A DNA stretch of 64,000 nucleotides, taken from CAZPQK01 sp964588695. GTDB taxonomy: Bacteria; Krumholzibacteriota; Krumholzibacteriia; WVZY01; JAKEHA01. Of this stretch, positions 1 to 8,823 are shown one piece after another. The stretch lies in the NCBI GenBank assembly GCA_964588695.1, contig CAZPQK010000014.1, forward strand, positions 21,168 through 85,167. Reading direction: 5' to 3'. Each line of letters starts with the position of its first letter. Position 1 is the first letter of the stretch. The position numbers and the translations under genes are program-made. The notes beneath the pieces were generated by a model that did no database searches, had not been told where the DNA came from, and saw only the letters and a list, made by a program, of their open reading frames with translations.

Positions 1-1
1 G

Positions 2-3000
2 GTCACAACGGCCAACAACAGTGTCACTTTGGTGGCAGTGGATGCGGTTACCGAAAACCCAGAGACGGTCACGCTACTCACCGGAAACGCGACGCTGGTA
101 AACGGCGTCGCCACCGTTGCCGAAAGTTACACACTTGCCAAGACTATTAAGGTTGAGGTGAGCGATGGCGGTGTAACCGATTTATCCAACGATATTGCCG
201 TCGCGCCCGCCGCCGCGCATCGCATTGAGAAAATCGCCGGGGACGGAACGATCGCTGCCGGTGCAGCGCAGGATCTTGACGTACGGGTAGCGGACTCATT
301 TGACAACGATGTGCCTGGCGTAACCGTTAGCTTTGGTGTGGACAGTGGCAGTGGAGTATTGTCTGCGCCGACAGCGGTCACCGACGCCAACGGCGAGTCC
401 AGCGTAACGCTCACGACCGGTACCACGGTCGACAGCAACACCATTCGCGCTACGATTAACGACGGCGTCCCCGCCAGCCTGGAATTGGTGAGCTTTGCGG
501 TGAACACGATCGCGGGGGCGATTGACAATTACACGGTCACGCCGTCTACGACGACGCCGATTGCCGGCGAATCGGTCGCGCTTACCATTCGTGCCTACGA
601 CGCCAACAACAATTTGGTCGTCCAAGATAACACCACTACCATCGACATTTCCGCGGGCGGCGATGCGCAGCTCGCCGCAACCAACGGCACGCTTAGTAGT
701 GGCGTGTTTAACACATCTGTGGCGGACACGCTGGCCGAGACCTTCACCGTTACCGTGCAGACGCAAGGAAACGGCTCGGTTAACGGCACCAGCCCGTCGA
801 TCGTGGTGTCGAACGGTCCGCCCTATCGCATCGTAACTGTCTCCGGCGACACCACCGGAGTGACGGTGGGGAGTTCGCGGAGTCTGGTCGCGGAGGTCCG
901 CGATGAGTACGACAACACGGTTGCTGGAACCTTCGTTACGTTTTTTATAACTCCCAGCGGTGGCATTGATGGGACGGCGACAATTACCGAGTCGTCGGGG
1001 AATCCCAATGACGGTGTCGTCGCCGCCGATGCCAACGGGCGCGCGGTCGCCACGTTGAACACGGCGTTAACAGCGGGCAACAACACGGTCGCCGCGACAA
1101 TTCTGGACGGGCAACCGCTGGCCTTGGAGCGGGTTGATTACACCGTTACCACGGTGGCCGATCAGATCGCCTATTACGATGTTTCTGTCGATGTCACCAA
1201 TCAAACGGTCGGGCAAGCCGTCACGGTAACGGTGCAGGCGTTTGATAGTAGCAACAACCCGGTCAACGATACCGGGACGCAGGTAGCGCTCAGCCTGGCG
1301 ACCGGTGCGGGCCCAATTTTTGGTCAGAACCCGCTAACGCTTTCCGCCGGGACCGCGCAGACGACGGTAACCGTAAACACCGCGCAGGCAATCTCGGTGC
1401 TCGCCGAGACGCAGGGAAACGCTTCGGTGAACGGCACCAGTCCAACTGTGACATTTGTTCCCGACGTTCCGGCTGGAACGATTACCGCGACGCCAAGTCC
1501 GGCAACGATTACCGCTAACGGCACGTCGGAAACAACGGTAACGTCGGCTGTAATTACCGACGCGTTTGGAAACACGGTCGCTGAGAACACTCCCATCACC
1601 GTGGATGTCAACCTGGGTGGCGTGATTGCCAGCATCGACGGGGATCCCGCGCCGGGCACGCAGATCCTGACCAATGCTTCGGGTGTAATTACCTTCCAGG
1701 TCCGATCGGGCACAACCGCGGGCGCGGCGACAGTGATCATGAACAGTCTCTCCGGCACCGCCAGTGGCAATACCGGCGTCACGTTTGCGCCGCTGCCCAA
1801 TCTGGTCAGCAACACGATACCCAGCCCGGATGTCGTTGCGCTGGACAGCCCGGTCAGTTTCTCAGTTCAAGTGCAAAACACGAGTAGCACGGCGTTGACG
1901 CTTAACACCGGGACGATGTTCGAGTTTACTGACGGCTCCGTCACCTATTCCGCGCCGCTGGCGGCACAACAAACCATCTCCGGTTCTGGTAGCGTCCTGC
2001 TTGCGTTTTCCAGCACGGTGGTAAGCGCGAGTATGACACCTGGTTTTTACCAGCCCATCATCCGGGTTAGCGGCACCGATGAGTTTGGGGCGGCGTTTTC
2101 CCAGAACTCTTTCCTGCCAGCGCAAAGCGTTTTGGTAACCGGTATACGCATTGCCGGCGTCATTCCCCAAAGCACCACCGTCCGCCACAACGACATCGAC
2201 ACGGTAACCGTATTGGTCGAAAACCAAACGCCCAATGAAGCTACAATTAACGCCGTTTCGTTGTCCATTGACACTGACGGTCATTATGACATCGGTGATC
2301 CGGTGGGCCCGGCAACCATCGCGGGTAACACGACGCGCGCATTCCTGTTTCCGGTACTGATCGAGGAAACAAGTCCGACCGGATTGGATACATTGGATGC
2401 GAGTGTAGACGGCACGATTATGGGACAAACAGTGTTTGACCTGTCGCTGGCGCCTGAGCCGGTTTCGACCTGGGAAGTAATTGCCGCTGCCGACCTGCAG
2501 TATGTGTCTTCGACACTAAGTCCGACGGTGGTCAGTCGTGGTACCAACAAGTCGTTTCAGTTGGAGATTCGAAACGACGGACCAACGACGGTCACGTTGG
2601 ACACCGCGACAACAACGTTTGAGTTTACCGACGGCGGTAACACGTACTCGACCACTCTGTCTAATTCGGTTGCCATCGCGCCTTCGTTTTCGCAGGTGTT
2701 GACGTTTAAGCCAAAGTTTATCCCGACTGCGTTTACCCAAGGCGACTATGCGGCCAATTTACAGCTGCGAGGCAATGATCCCTCCGGGCCGGTTGTGCTC
2801 GATCGCACGACCAGTGATCTCATTACGGTGCAGGCCCCGGCGAACGTAGTCCTGGCCGCAGCCAACGCGGTGTCGCCCGATGTGGTTTCCCAGAACGCTT
2901 CGGTTGCGTTCCAGGTGGATGTAGTTAACAACGGGGCTGCCACCGTCGAGTTGAATCCGACGACGACGTTTTCGTTTGCTGGCGGGCAATTTTCGGCGAC

Positions 3001-6000
3001 CCTGGATGGCTCGGCCACCACCACGCTACCCCCGGGACCGACGACCTTGACGTTTAATGCCGCCACGATTTCGTCCGGTATTGCTGCGTCGAGTTACAGC
3101 GCGTCGGTCACGCTAAACGGAACCGAGAACGGCCAGCCGGTCTCGTTTGGTCCGTTTACGTCGCCGGATCAAGTTACCGTTCAAAGCCCGCCGGAAGTAC
3201 AGATTGTCTCTATAAGCGCGGTACCCGGAACGATAACAACAAACCAGTCAGGCGTCACCGTTACCATGCGGGTGCGTAACAACGGCGGGACCGATGTTAA
3301 CTTTGATAGCGTTGGGTTGACGTTTACCAACGCCGCCACCAATGTCGACAGTCAGTTTGACCCGAGCAACCCAACCGGTTTTGCAGGAGGGCCAACTCTC
3401 TCGGCGGGGGGAAGCGAAGACGATATTGTTTTCACCGTGAACGACATGCCCGGCGCGATGACGCCGGGGTCGGTTATCATTGATGGTGATCTTACAGTCA
3501 TCGACGCGCTAACCAGTGATCCCATCAACACCAATACCGGGTCGGGAGGAGCTGGTGTACTAAACGTGCAAACTCCGGCCGCGTTGAGTGTGCTGGCAAT
3601 TACGCCCAACCGAACCCAGGTGACTTTCGGCCAGGCGGCCGATGTTGTCGTGACCGCTTTTGTGCGAAACACCGGTCAGGCGGACTTTACCTGGTCGCTA
3701 GGGACGACTAACCTCGCAATTCCTAGCGGCAACTGGACCCATGGCGTTCCGGTATCAAGCCTGGGAGGTGCTATCCCGGGCGGCGACACCGACACACTAA
3801 CCTTCACGTATAGTACCCCCGGCAACGCGGGGCAAGGGCTGCGCATCGATCTCGACGCGAACGGCACCGAAGACAACACCGGTGCTCCGGTCAACGCCAA
3901 CACGGCCGGGGGGGGCGCCCTGGCATCCATCAGCGTCCAGCAACCCGCCGACATTGAAATCGTCACCACGATGCTACGCGCGCCTTTTGCGCCTCTCGTA
4001 AATACGGGGCAAAGTGTTGGCGTTCAAGTGCAGGTCACCAACAATGGCGAGGCGACCGTCGACAACGTGACACTCGGACTGTTGGCTGCGAGTGGCAGCA
4101 CGATCACCGGTCCGGCGCCTGTGTTCAGTTCGTTGGCTTCGGCGCAAACACTAATCGATACGTTCGCGGTGGACATGCGACCGACGCCCGGCAGCGAAAC
4201 TTTTACCAGTTCAATCGCTTCTGCGACCGACCGCAACTCGGGTGAGTCGCTGTACGGGGTTACCATTACCGACAACACCGCGACCGCAACGGTGCAGGCG
4301 CCAGCAGTCATTGCGGTGGCGAACGCGAACGTTAGCCAGACGTCGATCACGGCTTTGCAGTCGGTGGATTGGTTTGTGACGGTTACGGTGCAGAATAACG
4401 GCGAGGCCGACCTGGTTCTGAACCCGCCGACGGGTAACGATCTGGCGTTTAGCATCGGTGGCCTGCCGCAAAACGACTATGCGGTTATTCCACCCTCCAC
4501 GTTCGAAGGCGGCGGAGCGGGTTGGACAATCGCGGGCGGTGACAGCGAAAACTTGCGCTACATCGTTACGACCTCCGGGGCCAACACCGGAACGCTTGAT
4601 ATCCGTGCGACGATTAACGCGCGAGACGGCAACAATCCATTTGCGAGTTTGAATGACTTTGCTGACACACCGCAGGTAACGGTGGATGCGGCTTCGGGGT
4701 TGTTTATTAACACGACCATTACGACGCTGGATTTCAACGAGCCCAATGACGAAGTTAGTACCGTCAACGTCGGGCAGGTCGTGAACATCGAAGTGGTTGT
4801 TAATAACTCGGGCGAGTCGGCAGATTCGGTCGAAGTGTCTCTCGCGCAAAACGGTACGTCCACGATCACGCCGTTGGGCTTGCCGTCGCGCCCGATTGGA
4901 GACGGCGGTTCCGAGACCTACGTGTTTGAAGTTGTTGCCGGCGGAACCGGGTTCGAGACGTTTACCGCGACGATTACCAAGGCAATCTCAAGCAACACGC
5001 AAAACCCGATCAACCCAAGCAGTTCCAACGACGATACGCAAAGCCTGTTTATCCAAGTTCCCGCAACGATTAGTGTGGCAGCGTCGGTCACCGATCCGCC
5101 CGGCGCTACCGAACTTAGTACCAACCAATCGTTCACGCTTAGCGCCCAACTGGCGCGCGGCGGTGAGAGCGCGTTGGAAGACAGTGGATCGGTCGCGATT
5201 AGCCTTCCCGTCGGATTTACGCTTGATCCGGGTTCGCCAATCAACCGCAAATACGTTGCCGGAGAGACTATCGATTGGCTAATTACTGCGCCGGCAAACG
5301 AGCAGACCAACGCACCCGTTGCCGTTCGGATTCTCGACACGCCGACGGACATCAACATCGATGACGCTGCGGCAATCGCCGTCGAGTTCGACACGGTGTT
5401 TGTAAATGTAAGTCCGGCCGGTGATTTGTCGGTACCCACTCTGGTAATAACCGCCCCAGCCGGCGCTACCGACAGTACCGTGAGTACGGGACAACAGTTT
5501 ACGATGGTGGCGACCATCAACACCGCTGGCAACGCTCAGGCGGTTACGTCGACGCTACAGGTTCCGTCCGGCTTCACTCTGGTTGGCGGGGCTGTGCAGA
5601 ATTTGGGCGATGGGCCGGGACAGCTGATGGCAACGTATACGGTCATTGCGCCGGCCACCGCCAACGGCGGGCAGTTTGAAGTTGTGTTTGAAGGGACCGA
5701 CGCAAACTCGGGTGGCCAGCTGGTTGCTCAGAATTTTCTTCGCAACGTCAGCGTGGTCAATCGCGCGCAACTAACCCTTGGCGTTCAAATCTCGGGTCCG
5801 CCGGAAGCAACCGATTCAACCGTAACGATTGGGTCGACGTTCACGATGCAGGCGATCGTCAACAACGGCGCCGGGCAAGCGGGGATTGATCCCACCTCGG
5901 CACCGGCGGTTACCTTGTCGTTGCCGACGGGTTACACGTTGGCCAGCGGTACGGCTACGCGGACATTTTCGCTTGGTGTTCCCGTGACATGGGATGTCGT

Positions 6001-6946
6001 CGCGCCCGGCCAACCTTCTGGTCCGGATGGACTGAGCATCGACATCACTGGTGTTCCCGACGACGAAAACAGCGGCAACCCAGCCGTGGTTCTGGTGGGA
6101 TCGCGGACAGTTCCGATTGTCACTCAGGGTGCTGCCGTGTCGGCGCTGAACACGACCGAAGCGCAAGGAATTGCACCAACCGTGGTACCAGGTGGAAGCC
6201 GAGATGTCGATATGCTCGCGGTGGAAATCACCTACACCGCCAGCGACGTTACGGCCTCTGATGCACGAGTGGATTCCATCGCAGTGTCCGTGCTGGACGC
6301 TGCCGGACGACTGGTCAACAACCCGTCGCGCACGTTGGCGGGCCTGACATTAACGGCCAGTTCGGGGAGCGCAACCCCGCTAAGCCTGAATAGCAACCCC
6401 GTATGGATTCGCGTATCTGACGTCGGCTCTGACGCTGTCATTCCGCCGAACATGTCATCGGCGTTTACCGTTTCACTGGACCTGGTTGAGAATCCACAAC
6501 TTGACGAGCTTGCCCTCCGAATCGGCGGTGCCGGCGCCATCGTGGTTCGCGACGCCGTCTCCGGGCAACGTTTCGGGGTCGTCGACAGCCAAACGGGACA
6601 GGGGTTGGGTAACGTTAGTTCGCCAGGGTTGGTAATACTGTCGAACAATTTCGAAGAGTATGCACACAACTATCCCAACCCGTTTCGGGCCGGCGAACAG
6701 TCGACGCGCATCGCGTACTTCCTGGACCAGGACAGCAACGTCGACCTCAAGATCTATTCGCTGACCGGAAAGCTGGTGTTCGAAGCCTCTTTTGCCTCCG
6801 GGGATCCGGAAGGTGCGGCCGGGGCTCGTGAAATTTTGTGGGACGGTCGCAACGCGATGGGCGATGTGGTTCGCAACGGTCTGTACGTCTGCAAACTCAC
6901 GGCAGGCTCGCAGTCGGCGACGTTTAGAATAGCGGTGGCCAAATGA
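2..6946 (+). CDS. Giant secreted Ig-like repeat protein with C-terminal sorting domain (5' partial)
   Basis: The reading frame is open to the window edge, so the N-terminus and signal peptide lie upstream; 2314 residues are visible. Three Big_1/invasin-like Ig modules (about 205-510, 820-1170, 1470-1790) alternate with related beta modules, followed by a long run of CARDB-like domains (about 1800-5050). Three diverged modules opening with a P-x-A-T-D-S-T-like signature follow (about 5080-6120). The last ~95 residues (from 6655) hold NYPNPFRAGE and a FlgD-Ig-like fold ending in RNGLYVCKLTAG, typical of C-terminal sorting domains used by type IX secretion in the FCB group. Composition is Thr/Ser/Asn/Val-rich with few Cys, as in surface stalk or adhesin proteins. 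The stop overlaps the next start by 4 bases (ATGA), so the downstream PorV-like gene is probably translationally coupled. Adhesin function is inferred from architecture; the ligand is unknown. Confidence 0.85.
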   Translation, partial: VTTANNSVTLVAVDAVTENPETVTLLTGNATLVNGVATVAESYTLAKTIKVEVSDGGVTDLSNDIAVAPAAAHRIEKIAGDGTIAAGAAQDLDVRVADSFDNDVPGVTVSFGVDSGSGVLSAPTAVTDANGESSVTLTTGTTVDSNTIRATINDGVPASLELVSFAVNTIAGAIDNYTVTPSTTTPIAGESVALTIRAYDANNNLVVQDNTTTIDISAGGDAQLAATNGTLSSGVFNTSVADTLAETFTVTVQTQGNGSVNGTSPSIVVSNGPPYRIVTVSGDTTGVTVGSSRSLVAEVRDEYDNTVAGTFVTFFITPSGGIDGTATITESSGNPNDGVVAADANGRAVATLNTALTAGNNTVAATILDGQPLALERVDYTVTTVADQIAYYDVSVDVTNQTVGQAVTVTVQAFDSSNNPVNDTGTQVALSLATGAGPIFGQNPLTLSAGTAQTTVTVNTAQAISVLAETQGNASVNGTSPTVTFVPDVPAGTITATPSPATITANGTSETTVTSAVITDAFGNTVAENTPITVDVNLGGVIASIDGDPAPGTQILTNASGVITFQVRSGTTAGAATVIMNSLSGTASGNTGVTFAPLPNLVSNTIPSPDVVALDSPVSFSVQVQNTSSTALTLNTGTMFEFTDGSVTYSAPLAAQQTISGSGSVLLAFSSTVVSASMTPGFYQPIIRVSGTDEFGAAFSQNSFLPAQSVLVTGIRIAGVIPQSTTVRHNDIDTVTVLVENQTPNEATINAVSLSIDTDGHYDIGDPVGPATIAGNTTRAFLFPVLIEETSPTGLDTLDASVDGTIMGQTVFDLSLAPEPVSTWEVIAAADLQYVSSTLSPTVVSRGTNKSFQLEIRNDGPTTVTLDTATTTFEFTDGGNTYSTTLSNSVAIAPSFSQVLTFKPKFIPTAFTQGDYAANLQLRGNDPSGPVVLDRTTSDLITVQAPANVVLAAANAVSPDVVSQNASVAFQVDVVNNGAATVELNPTTTFSFAGGQFSATLDGSATTTLPPGPTTLTFNAATISSGIAASSYSASVTLNGTENGQPVSFGPFTSPDQVTVQSPPEVQIVSISAVPGTITTNQSGVTVTMRVRNNGGTDVNFDSVGLTFTNAATNVDSQFDPSNPTGFAGGPTLSAGGSEDDIVFTVNDMPGAMTPGSVIIDGDLTVIDALTSDPINTNTGSGGAGVLNVQTPAALSVLAITPNRTQVTFGQAADVVVTAFVRNTGQADFTWSLGTTNLAIPSGNWTHGVPVSSLGGAIPGGDTDTLTFTYSTPGNAGQGLRIDLDANGTEDNTGAPVNANTAGGGALASISVQQPADIEIVTTMLRAPFAPLVNTGQSVGVQVQVTNNGEATVDNVTLGLLAASGSTITGPAPVFSSLASAQTLIDTFAVDMRPTPGSETFTSSIASATDRNSGESLYGVTITDNTATATVQAPAVIAVANANVSQTSITALQSVDWFVTVTVQNNGEADLVLNPPTGNDLAFSIGGLPQNDYAVIPPSTFEGGGAGWTIAGGDSENLRYIVTTSGANTGTLDIRATINARDGNNPFASLNDFADTPQVTVDAASGLFINTTITTLDFNEPNDEVSTVNVGQVVNIEVVVNNSGESADSVEVSLAQNGTSTITPLGLPSRPIGDGGSETYVFEVVAGGTGFETFTATITKAISSNTQNPINPSSSNDDTQSLFIQVPATISVAASVTDPPGATELSTNQSFTLSAQLARGGESALEDSGSVAISLPVGFTLDPGSPINRKYVAGETIDWLITAPANEQTNAPVAVRILDTPTDINIDDAAAIAVEFDTVFVNVSPAGDLSVPTLVITAPAGATDSTVSTGQQFTMVATINTAGNAQAVTSTLQVPSGFTLVGGAVQNLGDGPGQLMATYTVIAPATANGGQFEVVFEGTDANSGGQLVAQNFLRNVSVVNRAQLTLGVQISGPPEATDSTVTIGSTFTMQAIVNNGAGQAGIDPTSAPAVTLSLPTGYTLASGTATRTFSLGVPVTWDVVAPGQPSGPDGLSIDITGVPDDENSGNPAVVLVGSRTVPIVTQGAAVSALNTTEAQGIAPTVVPGGSRDVDMLAVEITYTASDVTASDARVDSIAVSVLDAAGRLVNNPSRTLAGLTLTASSGSATPLSLNSNPVWIRVSDVGSDAVIPPNMSSAFTVSLDLVENPQLDELALRIGGAGAIVVRDAVSGQRFGVVDSQTGQGLGNVSSPGLVILSNNFEEYAHNYPNPFRAGEQSTRIAYFLDQDSNVDLKIYSLTGKLVFEASFASGDPEGAAGAREILWDGRNAMGDVVRNGLYVCKLTAGSQSATFRIAVAK

Positions 6947-8814
6947 TGCGCCGGCTAGCCCTCATACTTGCGATGCTGTCGACGACGTTGGCCTTTCCCT
7001 CCTACGGTCAGGACGGCGGGACCGAAAGCGTTTTTTCGTTGGGAGCCGGCGCGCGTGCGTTTGGGCTGGGTAATGCGTATGTGAGCGGCGCCGACGACCC
7101 CAGCGCGCTGTACTGGAATCCGGCGGCGCTTCGCAACGTTCCTTCGGCGCAACTAACGGGAATGTACATGCCATTGTTTGGCGATTTCACCGGTGCGACC
7201 TACAGTTTTGTCGGCGGCGTTTACCCAACCCTTTCTACAGGCGCATTGGGCTTGGGATTCATGCGCGTGGCCAGCACTTTCGATCGTTACGACGAAGCCA
7301 GCCACGCATTAGGAGAGGGTCAGTATTCGGAGAGTCAGTTTCTGGTCGCGTACGCTTTCGAACGCGAAAGCAAATGGTGGGCGGGTAAGCTGGCAATCGG
7401 CAGTACGTTGAAAATCGCATCGCAAACCATCGATCCGTTTTCGAGTACCGCATCCGGGTTGGACCTTGGTTTTCGCTATCTTCCCAACTTCTTAAGTGGA
7501 ATCGCGATTGGGATTAATTTCCAGGATCTGGTCGGTGCCGACCACCGGCTCGACGCTGCCGCCGATCCGGCGTATCAAACTTTATTGGCCGGCGCTGGTT
7601 ACACCAAGGTGCTGGCCAACGGGCAGGCGTTTCGTCTGATGTTGCAGATGGACATGCCGGAGCAAGCCGACAGCCGCATGCATTTCGGTGGCGAGTGGCG
7701 ATTTAACCGTCTGGTGGCGTTGCGCGCCGGCTTTGACGACGGTGACATCAGCTTTGGGCTAGGGTTTCAGGTGTCCGACTACGGTCTCGACTACGCGTTC
7801 TTATCGCGCGATGAGGCGGGAAGCTCGCACCCGATTTCGTTTACCACGTCTCTGGGCTCTTCGCTTCAAGAGCAGCGCGAGAACATCGCGAGCCAGCAAG
7901 AGGCTCGCGAGCAAGAGGCCATTCGCCGCACCTTCGAGGCGCGCGTAGGTAGTCGTCGTGAAAGCGCTCGTCAGTTGCAGGCGAACGGTGACTACCAGGG
8001 CGCTATCAACGAATGGAATATCGTGCTCGAGTACGTCCCCGACGATGCCGAAGCGCAGTCCGCACTTGAGCAAGCCCGACGAGAGATTGTCTCGCAGCAA
8101 GCTGCATCGACGCGCGACGCCGCTAAGCGAGCGATTATTCAAACCCGTTTCGACCAGGGATTGCGTTTTTACGAGGGACGAGAATACGTTCGCGCGCGCA
8201 GCGAATGGCAAGCGATTCTGGGGCTTGACAGTACTAATGTCGACGCCGCCCAGTATCTGTCGGACACACAGGCCAAGATTAACGAAGCGATGTCCGGACA
8301 TATTCGTCGAGCCCAGCAGTACGAACAGGAGAACCGTCTCACCGAAGCGATTGCCGAGTGGAACAACGTCCAGGCCTACGATCCCAACAACGCCCGCGCT
8401 CGCGCTGCGGTTGAAGCTATTCGAAATCGTATCCAATCGGTAAGTCAGGATTACGCCGCTGCGCAGCGTCGTTTACGGATCGTGAACCTCTACGACGAAT
8501 CCTTGCGCCTGTACAACAGCGGCAAGTACACGCGTGCGGTAGACAATTTGGAACAGGTCATTCGTTTGGAGCCATCTCATGAAGAGGCCAAAAAATTGTT
8601 GGCCTTGTCCAAACGTAAGCTGACGCCGCTTACCGACGCCGAGAAGGCGGAAATTCGACAGCTGTACTTGCGGGGAATGCAGTTCTTTTCGCAAGACGAT
8701 TACGCCAAGGCGATTGCCGAATGGGAGAAAATTCTGGCGATCGACCCGACCAATGAGAGTGTGCAACGTAACATCGATGATGCCCGCGCGCGCCTGAAAC
8801 AGACCGACAGCTAG
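6943..8814 (+). CDS. PorV/PorQ-like outer-membrane barrel fused to C-terminal TPR repeats
   Basis: A 623-residue protein with a cleavable signal peptide (MMRRLALILAMLSTTLAFPS, then YGQDGG). Residues ~25-310 match the PorV/PorQ/UPF0164 barrel pattern, with the opening SLGAGARAFGLGNAY and the hallmark YWNPAALRN. PorV-type proteins are outer-membrane parts of type IX secretion that bind cargo sorting domains. From about residue 335 the protein becomes helical and charged, with at least four TPR-like units (A-N-G-D-Y-Q-G-A-I-N-E-W, E-G-R-E-Y-V-R-A, S-G-K-Y-T-R-A-V-D, Q-D-D-Y-A-K-A-I-A-E-W), presumably periplasmic. Ordinary PorV lacks these repeats. The ATG overlaps the stop of the giant sorting-domain protein, which fits a secretion partner for it. 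The next gene begins 9 bases downstream. The barrel family is clear; the TPR partner is unknown. Confidence 0.85.
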   Translation: MMRRLALILAMLSTTLAFPSYGQDGGTESVFSLGAGARAFGLGNAYVSGADDPSALYWNPAALRNVPSAQLTGMYMPLFGDFTGATYSFVGGVYPTLSTGALGLGFMRVASTFDRYDEASHALGEGQYSESQFLVAYAFERESKWWAGKLAIGSTLKIASQTIDPFSSTASGLDLGFRYLPNFLSGIAIGINFQDLVGADHRLDAAADPAYQTLLAGAGYTKVLANGQAFRLMLQMDMPEQADSRMHFGGEWRFNRLVALRAGFDDGDISFGLGFQVSDYGLDYAFLSRDEAGSSHPISFTTSLGSSLQEQRENIASQQEAREQEAIRRTFEARVGSRRESARQLQANGDYQGAINEWNIVLEYVPDDAEAQSALEQARREIVSQQAASTRDAAKRAIIQTRFDQGLRFYEGREYVRARSEWQAILGLDSTNVDAAQYLSDTQAKINEAMSGHIRRAQQYEQENRLTEAIAEWNNVQAYDPNNARARAAVEAIRNRIQSVSQDYAAAQRRLRIVNLYDESLRLYNSGKYTRAVDNLEQVIRLEPSHEEAKKLLALSKRKLTPLTDAEKAEIRQLYLRGMQFFSQDDYAKAIAEWEKILAIDPTNESVQRNIDDARARLKQTDS

Positions 8815-8823
8815 AATCGCAAC

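Noticed and set aside
2..6946. Possible mobile element or horizontally acquired adhesin island
   Set aside because: No transposase, att site or tRNA flanks the gene, and base use looks like that of its neighbours.
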